Assembly: GCF_013087525.1 (NCBI RefSeq)
Contig: NZ_JABFCS010000001.1
Coordinates: 1,860,001-1,924,000 of the forward strand
Source: Ramlibacter montanisoli
GTDB lineage: Bacteria > Pseudomonadota > Gammaproteobacteria > Burkholderiales > Burkholderiaceae_C
DNA: 64,000 bases
Direction of reading: 5' to 3'
Numbering within the stretch: the stretch's first letter is position 1; every line of letters begins with the position of its first letter. The notes under the pieces are model-generated. The model was not told where the DNA came from. It was given only the letters and a program-made list of their open reading frames with translations, and made no database searches. The translations under genes were made by a program, and so were the position numbers. Below, piece by piece: positions 63,951-64,000 of the stretch.

Positions 63951-64000
63951 GCGCGCCAATCTAGTTCCCCGTGCCGCGGTGTGTCCAGCGAAATCGGCGG

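Overview
This is a GC-rich (about 70% by eye) chromosomal segment from a betaproteobacterium of the order Burkholderiales. It is most likely from the family Comamonadaceae (Ramlibacter- or Variovorax-like). The clues are the housekeeping order (rnr, tRNA-Leu, rimO, phaR, tRNA-Val, relA, then ompR/envZ-like, ispDF, mfd, serB), the polyhydroxybutyrate genes phaR and a 3-hydroxybutyrate dehydrogenase, and two Bug/TctC-type periplasmic binding protein systems. The genus is inference. No phage, transposase, CRISPR array or rRNA was seen. Gene density is very high: no stretch over 300 bases lacks a gene, and the intergenic gaps hold only promoters, small palindromes and terminators.

Layout. 1-18 kb is core metabolism and information processing: RNase R, tRNA-Leu(CAG), RimO, PhaR, tRNA-Val(GAC), RelA, hydroxybutyrate dehydrogenase, a phosphoesterase plus lipid kinase pair, an OmpR/EnvZ-like two-component system, IspD/IspF and Mfd. 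18-34 kb is mixed: SerB, a 7TM-DISM sensor kinase, two MFS carriers, PssA, a DUF5985 pair with a small putative DNA-binding protein, ThpR, a DUF4382 lipoprotein, an FHA protein, a divergent hemerythrin/universal-stress pair around an FNR-type palindrome, and a translationally coupled M23 lipoprotein and L,D-transpeptidase. 34-37.5 kb is a small catabolic operon ending upstream in an orphan TctC. 37.6-44.1 kb is the type IV minor pilin operon (pilE, fimT, pilV, pilW, pilX, pilY1). 45-50 kb has a hybrid sensor kinase coupled to a class A penicillin-binding protein, and YciH. 50-57 kb has a GH46-like enzyme with a peptidoglycan-binding domain, a complete TctCBA-type carrier, an Ldh-family dehydrogenase and a cardiolipin synthase. 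57-60 kb holds the most unusual locus: a serine-hydrolase/caspase fusion protein followed by an astacin-like zinc protease. 60-64 kb ends with an alpha/beta hydrolase, a LuxR/Crp regulator and a peptide-type binding protein.

Quality caution. At least 25 genes, including single-copy essentials such as mfd, relA's neighbours, ispF, ompR and serB, are broken by about 31 single-base frame changes, mostly one G or C missing from a short G/C run. This pattern fits uncorrected long-read sequence far better than real gene decay. I therefore annotate the restored genes as CDS spanning both frames and give the approximate break point; exact protein sequences near these points are unreliable.
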